64,000 nt of DNA. Source: DASSUW01 sp963730535 (GTDB lineage: Bacteria > Actinomycetota > Thermoleophilia > Solirubrobacterales > Solirubrobacteraceae). This document shows, in pieces, positions 50,099 to 60,719 of the stretch (position 1 is its first letter; each line of letters starts with the position of its first letter). The DNA lies in the NCBI GenBank assembly GCA_963730535.1, contig CAVSRU010000005.1, positions 186,001 to 250,000 of the forward strand, given 5' to 3'. The translations under genes and the position numbers were made by a program. The notes below the pieces were generated by a model. That model was not told the origin of the DNA. It saw only the letters and a list, made by a program, of their open reading frames with translations, and ran no database searches.

Positions 50099-50940
50099 CC
50101 GCCGTGCGGTTCGAGAAGTGGCAGGCCCTCGGCAACGACTACGTGATCCTCGAGCACGGCGCGCTCGACCTCACGCCCCGTGCCGTGCAGCGGCTGTGCG
50201 ACCCGCACTTCGGGCCCGGAGCCGACGGCGTCCTCGAGCTCTCGCCGCCGACCGAGCCGGGCTACGTCGCGAGGCTGCGGATCTTCAACCCCGACGGCTC
50301 GGAGGCCGAGCTGTCGGGCAACGGCGCCCGCGAGGCGATCCTCTACCTCCGCCGCGCCGGCTGGACGAGCGCCGACACGTTCTCGATCCAGACCGCCGCC
50401 GGCGAGATCCGGCCCACCATCACCGGCCCGACGACCTGCCGTGTCGACATGGGGCGCGCCAGCCTGACCTCCAAGGACTTCCCGGGCGGGCCGCCCGACG
50501 GCCTGGGGGAGATCGACGGCCGGCGCTTCCAGCACGTCTCGATCGGCAACCCACAGTGCGCGATCCACGTCAGCGGCGAGGCCGAGCTCGACGCCCTCGA
50601 TCTCACAACGCTCGGCCCGCCGATCGAGCACGCCTCGATCTTCCCCAACCGCACGAACGTGTCGTTCTGGACCGAGCTCGGCGCCGGCACCATCCGTGCC
50701 CGCATCTTCGAGCGCGGCGTGGGGGAGACGCTCTCGTCCGGGACCGGCGCGTGCGGTGCGGCGGTCGCCCACGTCCTGCGCGGCGGCGACTCGCCGGTGA
50801 CCGTCAAGCTCGACGGCGGGGAGCTGGAGGTCGACGTCGACGAGGCTCTGCACGTCGACCTCACCGGCTGGGCGGTGCCCGTGTACCGCGGCGAGCTGAG
50901 CGATGAGCTGCTGGCCGAGCTAGCGTCTACGACCCGATGA
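50095..50940 (+). CDS. dapF: Diaminopimelate epimerase-like protein with both catalytic Cys replaced by Ser
   Basis: DapF interconverts LL- and meso-diaminopimelate using two cysteines as acid/base. The 281-aa protein has the full DapF fold pattern (KWQALGNDYVILE, DPHFGPGADGVL, FNPDGSEAE, SIGNPQCAIHV, FPNRTNVSFW), and sits in miaA-dapF-dapD, so orthology is strong. Yet the usual CGNG motif reads SGNG (Ser74) and the usual CGTG/CGSG reads SGTG (Ser215); Cys220 two residues later is not the catalytic one. Activity with Ser/Ser or another function is unproven. Starts and stops overlap both neighbours. Confidence 0.88.
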   Translation: MTAVRFEKWQALGNDYVILEHGALDLTPRAVQRLCDPHFGPGADGVLELSPPTEPGYVARLRIFNPDGSEAELSGNGAREAILYLRRAGWTSADTFSIQTAAGEIRPTITGPTTCRVDMGRASLTSKDFPGGPPDGLGEIDGRRFQHVSIGNPQCAIHVSGEAELDALDLTTLGPPIEHASIFPNRTNVSFWTELGAGTIRARIFERGVGETLSSGTGACGAAVAHVLRGGDSPVTVKLDGGELEVDVDEALHVDLTGWAVPVYRGELSDELLAELASTTR

Positions 50941-51869
50941 CCGAGTACCTCACCGACCGCGCCTGGGGCTCCGGACTGGCCACGCTGGCCGGCGATCGGG
51001 TGCTCGACGTGTACTTCCCCGAGCCGCAGCTGGGCGGCGGCGTGGACCCCGGCGTGCACCGCGGCGGCCAGGGCGCCCCCGACGAGCTGCGCGGGATCGA
51101 GATCGTGCCCGTCACCGTCTCGATCGCCTCGCTGGCCGACCCGCCACAGGACGCCTACGACGCGTACCTGCGCCTGCACCTGCTCTCGCACCGCATCATC
51201 CGGCCGCACCAGGCCAACCTCGACGGCGTCTTCGGCGTGCTCAACAACGTCGCGTGGACGAGCCACGGGCCCGTCGACCCCGCCTCGCTGCCCGATGTGC
51301 AGCACAGGTTGCGTGCCCAGGGCAGCCCGTTCTCGGTCTTCTCCGTGGACAAGTTCCCGCGCATGACCGACTACGTCGTCCCGCCGGGAGTGCGGATCGC
51401 CGACGCCGACCGCGTGCGCCTCGGCGCCCACCTGGCCGACGGCACGACCGTCATGCACGAGGGCTTCGTCAACTTCAACGCCGGCACGCTCGGGCACTCG
51501 ATGGTGGAGGGGAGGATCAGCGCGGGCGTGGTCGTCGGCGACGGGTCCGACGTCGGCGGCGGCGCGTCGATCATGGGCACGCTCTCCGGCGGCGGCACGG
51601 CGGTCATCTCGATCGGCGAGCGCTGCCTGCTGGGGGCAAACTCGGGCCTCGGGATCTCGCTCGGCGACGAGTGCGTGGTGGAGGCGGGCCTGTACCTGAC
51701 CGCCGGCACGCGCGTGACGCTGCCCGACGGCGACGTGGTCAAGGCGCTCGAGCTGAGCGGCGCCGACAACCTCCTCTTCCGCCGCAACTCCCAGACCGGC
51801 GCGGTCGAGGCCTGGCCCCGCAACGGCAGCTGGGGCGGCCTCAACGCCGTGCTACACAGCGGCCAGTAG
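50937..51869 (+). CDS. dapD: 2,3,4,5-tetrahydropyridine-2,6-dicarboxylate N-succinyltransferase (actinobacterial type)
   Basis: DapD transfers succinyl from succinyl-CoA to tetrahydrodipicolinate. The 310-aa protein has an N-terminal domain and a left-handed beta-helix (about 155-270) with MHEGFVNFNAGTLGHSMVEGRISAG and GDGSDVGGGASIMGTLSGGG typical of the actinobacterial DapD. ATG overlaps the dapF stop. Its end overlaps the end of the convergent dapC by 18 bases. Confidence 0.94.
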   Translation: MTEYLTDRAWGSGLATLAGDRVLDVYFPEPQLGGGVDPGVHRGGQGAPDELRGIEIVPVTVSIASLADPPQDAYDAYLRLHLLSHRIIRPHQANLDGVFGVLNNVAWTSHGPVDPASLPDVQHRLRAQGSPFSVFSVDKFPRMTDYVVPPGVRIADADRVRLGAHLADGTTVMHEGFVNFNAGTLGHSMVEGRISAGVVVGDGSDVGGGASIMGTLSGGGTAVISIGERCLLGANSGLGISLGDECVVEAGLYLTAGTRVTLPDGDVVKALELSGADNLLFRRNSQTGAVEAWPRNGSWGGLNAVLHSGQ

Positions 51870-52963
51870 TTCGGCGGCGCGCTCGCACTCGGCCAGCGTG
51901 GGCACGAGTGCCAGCCGCAGGTAGCCCTCGCCCGCCGGTCCGAAGAAGGAACCGGGAGCGAGCACGATGCCCTGCTCGAGCAGCCGCTCGTGCTCGCCCT
52001 CGGCCGCTCCCGCCAGCCACAGGAAGAACGTCGCGTCGCCGCCCACGTGGCGCAGGCCGCGCGCCTCCAGCGCCGGCAGGAGCACATCGCGCTTGGCCCG
52101 GTAGAGGCCGCGCACCTCGGCCACGTGCTCCTCGTCGCCCCACGCGACCGCAGCCGCGCGCTGGATGAACTCCGGCGGCGCGACGCCGACGTTCGGCCGG
52201 TAGCGCTTCAGCGCCGCCACCAGCTCCGCGCTCCCGGCCACGAACCCCGACCGGTAGCCCGGCATCGAGGAGCGCTTGGAGAGCGTGTTGAACACCGCCA
52301 CGTTCGTGCGGTCCTCGAGCTGGAGCGCCGAGGCGGGAGGCTCGTCGCCGAAGTAGAGCTCGGAGTACGCCTCGTCGGAGGCGAGCACGAAGTCGTGCTC
52401 GCGGGCGAGGGCGGCCGCCTGCTCGTAGAGCGCCGGCGGTGCGGTGGCCGCGGTCGGGTTGTTGGGGTAGTTCAGCCACAGCACCGCCGTGCGCCGCCAG
52501 ATCGCGGGCGGCACGGCGTCGAGGTCCGGGAGGAAGCCGTTGCCCGCCTCGAGCGGGAGCTGGAACACCGCTTTGCCGGCGAACGCCGCGCCGCGCTCGT
52601 AGACCGGGTAGGCGGGCTGGGGCACGACCACCAGCTCGCCGTCGAAGACCTGGGCGAGGTGGAAGACGGCCTCCTTGGAGCCGAACGTCGGCACCACCTC
52701 GGTGCTGGGGTCGAGCGCGGTGCCGAACCGCCGCCCGACCCAGGTGGCGACCGCCTCCCGCAGCTCGGGCAGGCCGTCGGCGGCCGGGTACTTGGAGAGC
52801 GGGTCGAGCACGAGCGCGTCGCGGATGAACGCGGGCGTCTCCTCGCGCGGCTCGCCCATCCCGAAGTCGATCACCTGCACGCCGGCGTCGGCCAGCCGCC
52901 GCCGGGCCTCGGCGAGCCGCACGAACGGGTACGCCCGCATGCCGGCGAGCACCGGGGAGATCC

Positions 52964-52967
<4 letters not shown>
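51852..52967 (-). CDS. dapC: Succinyldiaminopimelate aminotransferase
   Basis: A 371-aa class I/II PLP aminotransferase. Motifs: VIDFGMGEPREETPAFIRDAL, NYPNNPTAA (about 162-170), and the PLP Lys in NTLSKRSSMPGYRSGF (about 232-247). The neighbourhood (dapF, dapD, dapE) supports N-succinyl-L,L-diaminopimelate/2-oxoglutarate transamination. It begins in the stop of dapE (ATGA), so the two are translationally coupled. Confidence 0.9.
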
Positions 52968-53992
<1,025 letters not shown>

Positions 53993-54064
53993 GAGCGGGC
54001 ACCCTAGTGGTTCCTCCGAGGAGGGTCGGGACCTGCAGGAGGGGCGACTAAACTGGATGGCAAC

Positions 54065-55384
54065 TTGGAGAAGTCGAGAAGCGGCCGGACCGCAGAATCC
54101 CGATACGCCCCGCAGCCCGGCCAGGGCCGCGCCCGCCAACGCGCATTCGTCGTCGCCGCCTCGCCCGAGCCGACCGATCTCGCCGAGATGCGCGAGCTGC
54201 TGCGCACGGCCGGCGTGGCGACCGTCGGCGAGGTGGTCCAGATCCGCGACAAGCCGCACCCGAACCTGTACCTCGGCCCCGGCAAGGTGGAGGAGCTGGC
54301 CCCGCTGCTCAAGGCGGCGGACGCGAACCTGGTCGTGACCGACGACGAGCTGAGCCCGCGCCAGGAGCGCAACCTGGAGAAGCAGCTCGAGCTGCCGGTG
54401 CTCGACCGCACCGCCGTCATCCTCGACATCTTCGCCGGGCACGCCCACTCGGCCGAGGGCAAGCTCCAGGTCGAGCTCGCCCAGCTCGAGTACAACATGG
54501 CCCGCATGCGCGGCCTGTGGACGCACCTCGAGCGTCTCGGCGCCGGCCGCGGCGTGGGCGGCATCGGCACGCGGGGCCCGGGCGAGTCACAGATCGAGAC
54601 CGACCGCCGGCTCGCCCGCGACCGCATCACCGCGCTGCGCCGGCGGCTCGACCACGTGCGCTCCAACCGGGCCGTCCAGCGCGCCGAGCGGGAGCGCGCG
54701 CACCTGCCTTCGGTGGCCCTGGCCGGCTACACCAACGCCGGCAAGTCGACGCTGCTGAATGCGCTCACCGGCTCCGAGGTCGGCGTCGGCGACCGGCTCT
54801 TTCACACGCTGGACCCGACTACGCGTACCACCCGGGTGCAAGGCCGCACCTACCTGATAACCGACACCGTCGGCTTCATCCGCAAGCTTCCCCACCAGCT
54901 GGTCGACGCCTTCGCGGCCACGCTCGAGGAGACCAACCGCGCCGACCTGCTGCTGCACGTGGTCGACGCCAGCGCCCCGGAGGATTTGCTGGTGGCGATG
55001 ACCGCAGCGGTCGACGACGTGCTCGAGGAGATCGGCGTCGGCGACCAGCCCCGCATCCTCGTGCTCAACAAGGCCGACCTCCTGGACGACGATCGCCGCC
55101 GCGAGCTCGCCTTCCGGCACCCGGAGGCCGCTCTCGTGAGCGCGATCAGCGGCGAGGGGCTCGACGAGCTCCAGGAGCGGATCGCCGACGAGTTCGAGCG
55201 CACCCTGCGCGACGTGGAGCTGCTCGTGCCGTTCTCCGACGGCGGCACGCTGTCCGAGCTGCACGACCTGGCCGGCGACCTCGAGCGCACCGAGACGCCC
55301 GACGGCGTGCGGATCCAGGCGCGGCTGCCGTCCGTGGTGGCCGAACGCTTCGACCGCTACGCGGTCAACGGCGCGGGGCCGTAG
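54065..55384 (+). CDS. hflX: GTPase HflX
   Basis: HflX is a ribosome-associated GTPase that rescues or splits stalled ribosomes. The 439-aa protein has the N-terminal HflX domain (about 30-190; KPHPNLYLGPGKVEEL, DDELSPRQERNLEKQL, DIFAGHAHSAEGKLQVELAQLEY, GIGTRGPGESQIETDRR), and the G domain (about 215-380; P-loop GYTNAGKST, DTVGFIRKLPHQLVDAF, NKAD). TTG 54065 is taken as start; an ATG at 54057 is in another frame. Upstream the bases up to dapE hold a possible -10 TAAACT near 54049. Confidence 0.93.
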   Translation: MEKSRSGRTAESRYAPQPGQGRARQRAFVVAASPEPTDLAEMRELLRTAGVATVGEVVQIRDKPHPNLYLGPGKVEELAPLLKAADANLVVTDDELSPRQERNLEKQLELPVLDRTAVILDIFAGHAHSAEGKLQVELAQLEYNMARMRGLWTHLERLGAGRGVGGIGTRGPGESQIETDRRLARDRITALRRRLDHVRSNRAVQRAERERAHLPSVALAGYTNAGKSTLLNALTGSEVGVGDRLFHTLDPTTRTTRVQGRTYLITDTVGFIRKLPHQLVDAFAATLEETNRADLLLHVVDASAPEDLLVAMTAAVDDVLEEIGVGDQPRILVLNKADLLDDDRRRELAFRHPEAALVSAISGEGLDELQERIADEFERTLRDVELLVPFSDGGTLSELHDLAGDLERTETPDGVRIQARLPSVVAERFDRYAVNGAGP

Positions 55385-55387
55385 CTC

Positions 55388-56683
55388 CTGCCTACGGCGC
55401 TCTCCATCCAGCGCACGTACCTGGTGCTGATGCTGGGGAACACGCTGGCGGCCTCGTTCATCTGGGGCATCAACACGATCTTCCTGCTCGACGCGGGGCT
55501 CACGAACCTCGAGGCGTTCGCCGCCAACGCGTTCTTCACCGCCGGGATGGTGCTGTTCGAGGTGCCGACCGGGATCGTCGCCGACACCGTCGGGCGGCGC
55601 GCGTCGTACCTGCTCGGCACCATCACGCTGACCGTCTCGACGCTGCTCTACGTCCTGCTGTGGGAGATCAGCGCGCCGTTCTGGCAGTGGGCGCTCGTGT
55701 CGATGTTCCTCGGCCTCGGGTTCACGTTCTTCTCGGGCGCGGTCGAGGCGTGGCTGGTCGACGCGCTGACCGCCACCGGGTTCACGGGCCAGCTGGAGAC
55801 GGTGTTCGGGCGCGGGCAGATCGTCTCCGGCGTGGCGATGCTGAGCGGCTCGGCGGCCGGCGGGCTGATCGCCCAGCTCACCAGCCTCGGCGTGCCGTTC
55901 GTGCTGCGTGGAGCGGTGCTCCTCGTCATGTTCGCGGTCGCCTTCCGGATGATGCACGACGTCGGCTTCACGCCGGTCAAGGGCGGGCGGCCGCTGGCCG
56001 AGATGCGACGGATCACCGCGGCCTCGATCGACTACGGCTGGCGGGTGCCGGCGGTGAAATGGCTGATGGTGGAGGCCCTGTTCGTCGGCGGCGTCGGCTT
56101 CTACGCCTTCTACGCGCTCCAGCCGTACCTGCTCGAGCTCTACGGCGATCCGGAGGCGTACCAGATCGCCGGCCTCGTCGCTGCGATCGTGGCCGGCGCC
56201 CAGATCCTCGGCGGGATCGCGGCGCCGCGCATCCGGCGCCTCTTCCGGCGCCGCACGTCGGCCCTGCTGCTCACCGCGGCGCTGAGCACCGCCACGATGG
56301 CCATGATCGGGGTGTTCGAGAGCTTCTGGGCGGTGCTCGCGCTGATCGTGGTCTGGGGGCTCCTGTTCGCCGCCACGATGCCGATCCGCCAGGCCTACAT
56401 CAACGGGATGATCCCGTCCCAGCAGCGGGCGACGATCCTCTCGTTCGACTCGCTGATGGGCTCCACGGGCGGCGTGTGGGCGCAGCCCGTCCTCGGCCGC
56501 GCCGCCGACGTCTGGGGCTACGCGCCCAGCTACCTGATCGGCGCCGGCATCTCCGCGCTCGCGGTGCCGTTCATCGCGCTCTCACGGCGCGAGAACACGG
56601 TCGCCGACTATGTCACCGGCGACCCCAGCGCTCCTCCGGAGGAAGCCGACTCGGCCCCACTTGAGCGTCAAGCCACGCGTTGA
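55388..56683 (+). CDS. MFS transporter (CTG or GTG start)
   Basis: A membrane transporter of about 420-431 aa with 12 predicted helices. The first-loop motif ADTVGRRASYLLG (after helix 2) is the MFS signature motif A. Helix 1 begins close to the N-terminus (RTYLVLMLGNTLAASFIWGINTIFLL). GTG 55424 is an acceptable start; CTG 55388, three bases after the hflX stop, gives a more usual lead-in (PTALSIQRTYL). Substrate unknown. The 3' end overlaps the convergent DUF2461 gene by 71 bases. Confidence 0.85.
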   Translation: MPTALSIQRTYLVLMLGNTLAASFIWGINTIFLLDAGLTNLEAFAANAFFTAGMVLFEVPTGIVADTVGRRASYLLGTITLTVSTLLYVLLWEISAPFWQWALVSMFLGLGFTFFSGAVEAWLVDALTATGFTGQLETVFGRGQIVSGVAMLSGSAAGGLIAQLTSLGVPFVLRGAVLLVMFAVAFRMMHDVGFTPVKGGRPLAEMRRITAASIDYGWRVPAVKWLMVEALFVGGVGFYAFYALQPYLLELYGDPEAYQIAGLVAAIVAGAQILGGIAAPRIRRLFRRRTSALLLTAALSTATMAMIGVFESFWAVLALIVVWGLLFAATMPIRQAYINGMIPSQQRATILSFDSLMGSTGGVWAQPVLGRAADVWGYAPSYLIGAGISALAVPFIALSRRENTVADYVTGDPSAPPEEADSAPLERQATR

Positions 56684-57284
56684 TCGGCTCGGCGGCCCGC
56701 CAGGTGCCCGCCACGTGCGCGAGCGCCGCTTCGCGGTCCAGGCCGCCTTCGCCCGACGCCGCGCGGCCGGCGACGAGCTCCTTGCGCCGCAGCAGCTCGA
56801 TCCGCGGATGGTCGCGCGGGTAGCCGCGCGGCGCCGTGCGCAGGCTGTCGCCGGCCAGCTCCAGCCCGGCCTCCTCGGCCCCGGCGGCGGCCGCCTCCAG
56901 GGCGGGCCCGGCTTCACCTGCGACGGCCTCCCGGTAGCGCTCGAGCTGGTCGCGGGCCATCCGGTAGTAGCCCGTGCCGGCGTACAGCCCGCGAGACGAG
57001 AGCTGCGCGTAGAGCCCGTGGCCAGGGACCGCGACCTCGTAGAGGATCCCGTACGTCGTCGTCTTGTACGGCGACTTGTCGGGCGAGAAGCGCACGTCGC
57101 GGTTCTGGCGGAACATCTTGACGTGGCCGCCGAAGTCGGCGGCCAGCTCCTCGAGCATCTCCTCGAGCGGCTCGCGCACCTGCGTCTCGTACACCTCGCG
57201 GCTGGCGGTGAAGTACGCCTTCGTGTTGTCGCGCTCCAGCCCGGCGAACCAGGCGAACGCCTGGGTGCTGAAGCCGGTGAACAC
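56613..57284 (-). CDS. DUF2461 family protein (TIGR02453)
   Basis: A 223-aa soluble protein of a widespread family without established function. Signature segments: FSTQAFAWFAGLERDNTKAYF at the N-terminus, KMFRQNRDVRFSPDKSPYKTTTYG (about 57-80), and GYYRMARDQLERYREAV. Length is normal. The 71-base 3' overlap with the convergent MFS gene is large for this window; both frames nevertheless look genuine to their ends. Confidence 0.88.
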   Translation of the reverse strand: MFTGFSTQAFAWFAGLERDNTKAYFTASREVYETQVREPLEEMLEELAADFGGHVKMFRQNRDVRFSPDKSPYKTTTYGILYEVAVPGHGLYAQLSSRGLYAGTGYYRMARDQLERYREAVAGEAGPALEAAAAGAEEAGLELAGDSLRTAPRGYPRDHPRIELLRRKELVAGRAASGEGGLDREAALAHVAGTWRAAEPINAWLDAQVGPSRLPPEERWGRR

Positions 57285-57302
57285 GCCGCCCCGCTCAGCC
57301 GC

Positions 57303-57758
57303 TCAACGCCCCGACGAGCCGAACCCGTTCTCGCCGCGGTCGTCCGTGGCCGGCGGGAGCTCGTCGACGACGAGCAGGTCCGGGGCCACGAAGGGGACGA
57401 GCAGGAGCTGGGCGATCCGGTCACCCGGCGCCGCCTCGAACCGAGCGTCGCCGAGGTTGACGAGCACGACCCGCAGCTCGCCGCGGTAGTTGGGATCGAC
57501 CAGACCGGGGCCGTTGACCACCGACAGCCCGTGGCGAGCGGCGAGGCCGGAGCGCGGCACGATCAGCCCGGCCACGGCGGGCGGGAGCGCGATCGCCACC
57601 CCCGTCGGCACCGTCACCCGCTGGCCCGGCCACAGCGAGAAGCCCGACACGCACCGCAGGTCATAGCCGGCGTCGCCCGGCCGCGTACGGGTGGGCGCGT
57701 GCGCGCCGGCGCGCAGGAGACGGACGTGGAGCTGGTCGAGGGCGGTGTCGAGAGCCAT
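57303..57758 (-). CDS. dut: dUTP diphosphatase
   Basis: Dut hydrolyses dUTP to dUMP, keeping uracil out of DNA. The 151-aa trimeric-type protein has all five motifs: DAGYDL (29-34), PRSGLAARHGLSV (68-80), GLVDPNYRGEL (84-94), GDRIAQLLLVPF and the C-terminal RGENGFGSSGR arm. The ATG is clear. It lies 18 bases upstream of the DUF2461 gene on the same strand. Confidence 0.95.
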   Translation of the reverse strand: MALDTALDQLHVRLLRAGAHAPTRTRPGDAGYDLRCVSGFSLWPGQRVTVPTGVAIALPPAVAGLIVPRSGLAARHGLSVVNGPGLVDPNYRGELRVVLVNLGDARFEAAPGDRIAQLLLVPFVAPDLLVVDELPPATDDRGENGFGSSGR

Positions 57759-57816
57759 CGGGCGACACTAGACGCCGGCCCGGCAGAACGCGCGGGCCGG
57801 CGTCGAGTGAGGCCGC

Positions 57817-58935
57817 TTACAGCGTCGACTTGTAGAGCAGCCGGTTCGGCGTGCCGGTGCGGTTGCGGGAGATCACGTTGGGCGTCGCGTTGGTCGTGAT
57901 CCACGACGAGACGGTCGACGACGACGCGTCGCCGAACGCGCCCTTGTACAGCGCCGCCACGCCCGCCACGTGCGGGCTCGCCATCGACGTGCCGCTGATC
58001 GTGTTGGTGCCGCCCGACAGCCAGGCGGAGCGGATCGCGACGCCGGGCGCGTATGCGTCCACGCACGAGCCGTAGTTCGAGAACGTCGCCCGCCGGTCCG
58101 ACCGGTCGGACGCCGCGGTCGTGTACGCCGAGGCGGCCGAGGCGGGGGAGACGTTGCACGCATTCTGGTTCTCGTTGCCGGCCGCCACGGCGACGAAGAC
58201 CCCCGAGTTGGCCAGCGTGTTGGTCGCGTTGTTGAGCGCCTGCGAGAAGCCGCCGCCCAGCGACATGTTGGCCACGGCGGGCTTGATCGCGTGGACGCGC
58301 ACCCAGTCGAGCGCCGCGATGATGCCCGAGGTCGAGCCGGAGCCGGAGCAGTTGAGCACCCGGACGCTGACCAGCTGTACGGCCTTCGCCACGCCCCACG
58401 TGGCGCCACCGATCGTGCCCGCCACGTGCGTCCCGTGGCCGTGGCAGTCCTGCCCGTTGCCGCCGAGCGCGTCGTAGCCCACGCTCGCCCGGCCGCCGAA
58501 CTCGGAGTGCGTGATGGCGATGCCCGTGTCGATTACGTACGCCCTCACGTTGCCGGCGGTGGTGTTGTACGTATAGCTCTGAGAGAGCGGCAGGCTGCGT
58601 TGGTCGATGCGGTCCAGGCCCCACGGGTCGGACGCGATCGGCTGCGTCGCGCTCGCCTCGACGACCTGGTCCTGCTCGACGAGTGCCACGCGGGCGCTGT
58701 GGCGCAGCGCGCGGACCTGCCCGGCGTCGAGGTTCGCGGCGAAGCCGTTGAGCGAGTCGAACACCTGCTGGTCGCGGCCGCGAGCGACGTCGTCGGCGTC
58801 GTGGCCCTTCTCGACCATGACGATGTAGCGCCCTGGAATCGCGTCACCCGCCTGCTGCTCGGCGGCGAGCGCGGGCGCGCTTGCCGTCAATGCCCCGCAG
58901 ATGGACACGACGAGCGCCATGCGCTTCGTTCGCAT
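57817..58935 (-). CDS. Secreted subtilisin-like serine protease (aqualysin type)
   Basis: A 372-aa S8 family protease. A signal peptide (about 1-24, ending APALA) is followed by an inhibitor I9 propeptide (about 33-100, GRYIVMVEKGHDADDVARG) and the catalytic domain with Asp in AYVIDTGIAITH, His in HGHGTHVAG and Ser in GTSMASPHVAG. Four or more Cys in the mature part (HG-DC, LNCSGSG, NACN, GSCVD) suggest disulfides as in aqualysin/proteinase K. ATG 58935 is chosen for its GGGAGG ribosome site over two in-frame starts upstream. Confidence 0.92.
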   Translation of the reverse strand: MRTKRMALVVSICGALTASAPALAAEQQAGDAIPGRYIVMVEKGHDADDVARGRDQQVFDSLNGFAANLDAGQVRALRHSARVALVEQDQVVEASATQPIASDPWGLDRIDQRSLPLSQSYTYNTTAGNVRAYVIDTGIAITHSEFGGRASVGYDALGGNGQDCHGHGTHVAGTIGGATWGVAKAVQLVSVRVLNCSGSGSTSGIIAALDWVRVHAIKPAVANMSLGGGFSQALNNATNTLANSGVFVAVAAGNENQNACNVSPASAASAYTTAASDRSDRRATFSNYGSCVDAYAPGVAIRSAWLSGGTNTISGTSMASPHVAGVAALYKGAFGDASSSTVSSWITTNATPNVISRNRTGTPNRLLYKSTL

Positions 58936-59010
58936 TGTTGCCTCCCTGGACATTCCCCTGCCGCGACCCCGCGCCACGGCGTACCGCGGCGCAGGGTAGC
59001 GCGGGAATCG

Positions 59011-59979
59011 TCAGCCGCCGATGAGGCCGGTCTCGGTGAGGTACTCCTTCGCGACCACGCCGGGATCCTTCTTGTCGAGGTCCACGCGGGCGTTGAGCTC
59101 CTGCATGTTCTCGTCGGTCAGCTGCTCCTGCAGCAGCTCGACCGTCTTCTGGAGGTCGGCGCCCGCCTTGTCGGCGGTCTCCTGCTTCATGACCAGCGTC
59201 GAGTTGTACGGCGGGAACATGCCCTGGTCGTCCTCGAGCAGGACCTCCTTCTCGCGCTGGATCTGGGGGTCGGTGGTGAACACGATCGACACGTCGGCGC
59301 GGCCTGAGGTCAGCACCTCGTGGCGCTGGGCGATGTCGACCGGGACGAACTTGGCGAACTTGAGCCCGTAGACCTGCTGGAGGCCGAGCAGGCAGTCGAG
59401 CCGCTGCCGGCACTCAGGCGAGCCGTAGAGCGTCAGGTCCTGGGACTTGCCCTTGAGGTCGGAGATCGTCTTCAGCTGCAGCTCGTCCGCCGTCTCCTGC
59501 GTCACCGCGACCTCGTTCGAAGACGTGAACGGCGTCGGCGGGAACGCGACCAGGCCGTCCTCCGCGAACCCGGCCTTCGCCTCCTCGTAGGCGGCCTGCG
59601 GGTCCTTGGGCAGCTCGTCCGCCTTCTTGCCGAAGAATGAGAGCAGCGCCGTGCCGGTGTACTCCGGGTACGCCGAGATCTCGTCGGACTTGACGGCCGC
59701 CAGCGCCGTCTTCTCGTCGCCGAGGTTGAGGTCCTTGCTCACGTTGTAGCCGGCGGCCTCGAGGCCCTGCGCGTAGATCTCGCCGAGGACCTTCTGCTCG
59801 GTGAAGTTCTTGGAGCCGATCGTCAGCTGGATCTTGCTGTTGGCGTCGTTGCGCTGGATCTTCCCGCTCGACGCGGCTGTCGATTCGGCTTGCGGCGAGG
59901 AGCTCTCGTCGTCGTCGTCCCCGCAGGCGGCGACGAAGATCGCGCAGCAGGCGAGCAGCAGTGCGAGTAGTCGTGTCAT
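59011..59979 (-). CDS. Glycine betaine/choline-type ABC transporter substrate-binding lipoprotein
   Basis: A 322-aa OpuAC/OpuCC-type binding protein. The signal peptide ends in a lipobox (FVAAC, about 15-19) followed by an Asp/Ser-rich linker. IGSKNFTEQKVLGEIYAQGLEAAGY opens the domain, with AYPEYTGTALLSFFG and SGRADVSIVFTTDPQI later, as in quaternary-amine binding proteins. It ends the four-gene transporter operon, overlapping the permease by 4 bases. Confidence 0.9.
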   Translation of the reverse strand: MTRLLALLLACCAIFVAACGDDDDESSSPQAESTAASSGKIQRNDANSKIQLTIGSKNFTEQKVLGEIYAQGLEAAGYNVSKDLNLGDEKTALAAVKSDEISAYPEYTGTALLSFFGKKADELPKDPQAAYEEAKAGFAEDGLVAFPPTPFTSSNEVAVTQETADELQLKTISDLKGKSQDLTLYGSPECRQRLDCLLGLQQVYGLKFAKFVPVDIAQRHEVLTSGRADVSIVFTTDPQIQREKEVLLEDDQGMFPPYNSTLVMKQETADKAGADLQKTVELLQEQLTDENMQELNARVDLDKKDPGVVAKEYLTETGLIGG

Positions 59980-60719
59980 GGGGCGGTTTGGAGCCTCCTC
60001 TTGAGGGGTCGTCGTTCGAGCTTGATGCCGGCCGGGGTGACCGCGCGCTGGACGGCGGCGAGCACGGCCTCGGAGGTCACGGCGAGCAGCGCCACGACGA
60101 TCGAGGCGCCGATCTGGCCCGCCCGGCCGTGGACGCTGCCGGAGATGATCGGGTCGCCGAGCGTGAGCACGCCGACGAGCGGCGCGATCGTGGCCGTAGC
60201 AATGACGTTGACCGTCGAAGTGCGGATGCCGCCGAAGATCAGGGGCAGCGCGAGCGGGAACTCGACCGCGCGGACGATCTGCGTGTCCGACATCCCCATC
60301 CCGCGCGCCGCGTCGACCGCGTCGCGGCTGACCTGGCGCACGCCGACGTAGGCGTTGGTGAGGATCGGCGGGATGGCCAGCAGAGCCAGCGCCGCAGTCA
60401 CGTTCCAGAACTCCGGCGTGCCGGGGAAGAACGCGACGAAGAACGCGATCAGCGCCACGCTGGGCACCGCGCGGCCGGTGTTCGAGATCGAGATGGCCGC
60501 GAACGAGCCGCGACCCGTGTGGCCGAGCACGAGCCCGATCGGCAGCGCGATGGCGATCGCGATCCCCATCGAGAGCGCCGTCACCTTGAGGTGCGTCCAC
60601 AGCAGCGGGAGCAGCTCCGAGCCGCCCACGCGCGCCCCGCCGGCCTGCGACTCGCGCGAGTGGAAGATGTAGTCGATGGCGTCGCCGAACTCGCCCAGGA
60701 AGGCCAGCGAGGGCGTCAT
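59976..60719 (-). CDS. Quaternary-amine ABC transporter permease (OpuCB/CD-like, 2)
   Basis: A 247-aa membrane permease with about six helices. The EAA loop reads DAARGMGMSDTQIVRAVEFPLALPLIFGGIR (about 140-170). It pairs with the neighbouring permease to form the pore of a compatible-solute importer. The ATG overlaps the end of the other permease gene. Confidence 0.9.
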   Translation of the reverse strand: MTPSLAFLGEFGDAIDYIFHSRESQAGGARVGGSELLPLLWTHLKVTALSMGIAIAIALPIGLVLGHTGRGSFAAISISNTGRAVPSVALIAFFVAFFPGTPEFWNVTAALALLAIPPILTNAYVGVRQVSRDAVDAARGMGMSDTQIVRAVEFPLALPLIFGGIRTSTVNVIATATIAPLVGVLTLGDPIISGSVHGRAGQIGASIVVALLAVTSEAVLAAVQRAVTPAGIKLERRPLKRRLQTAP

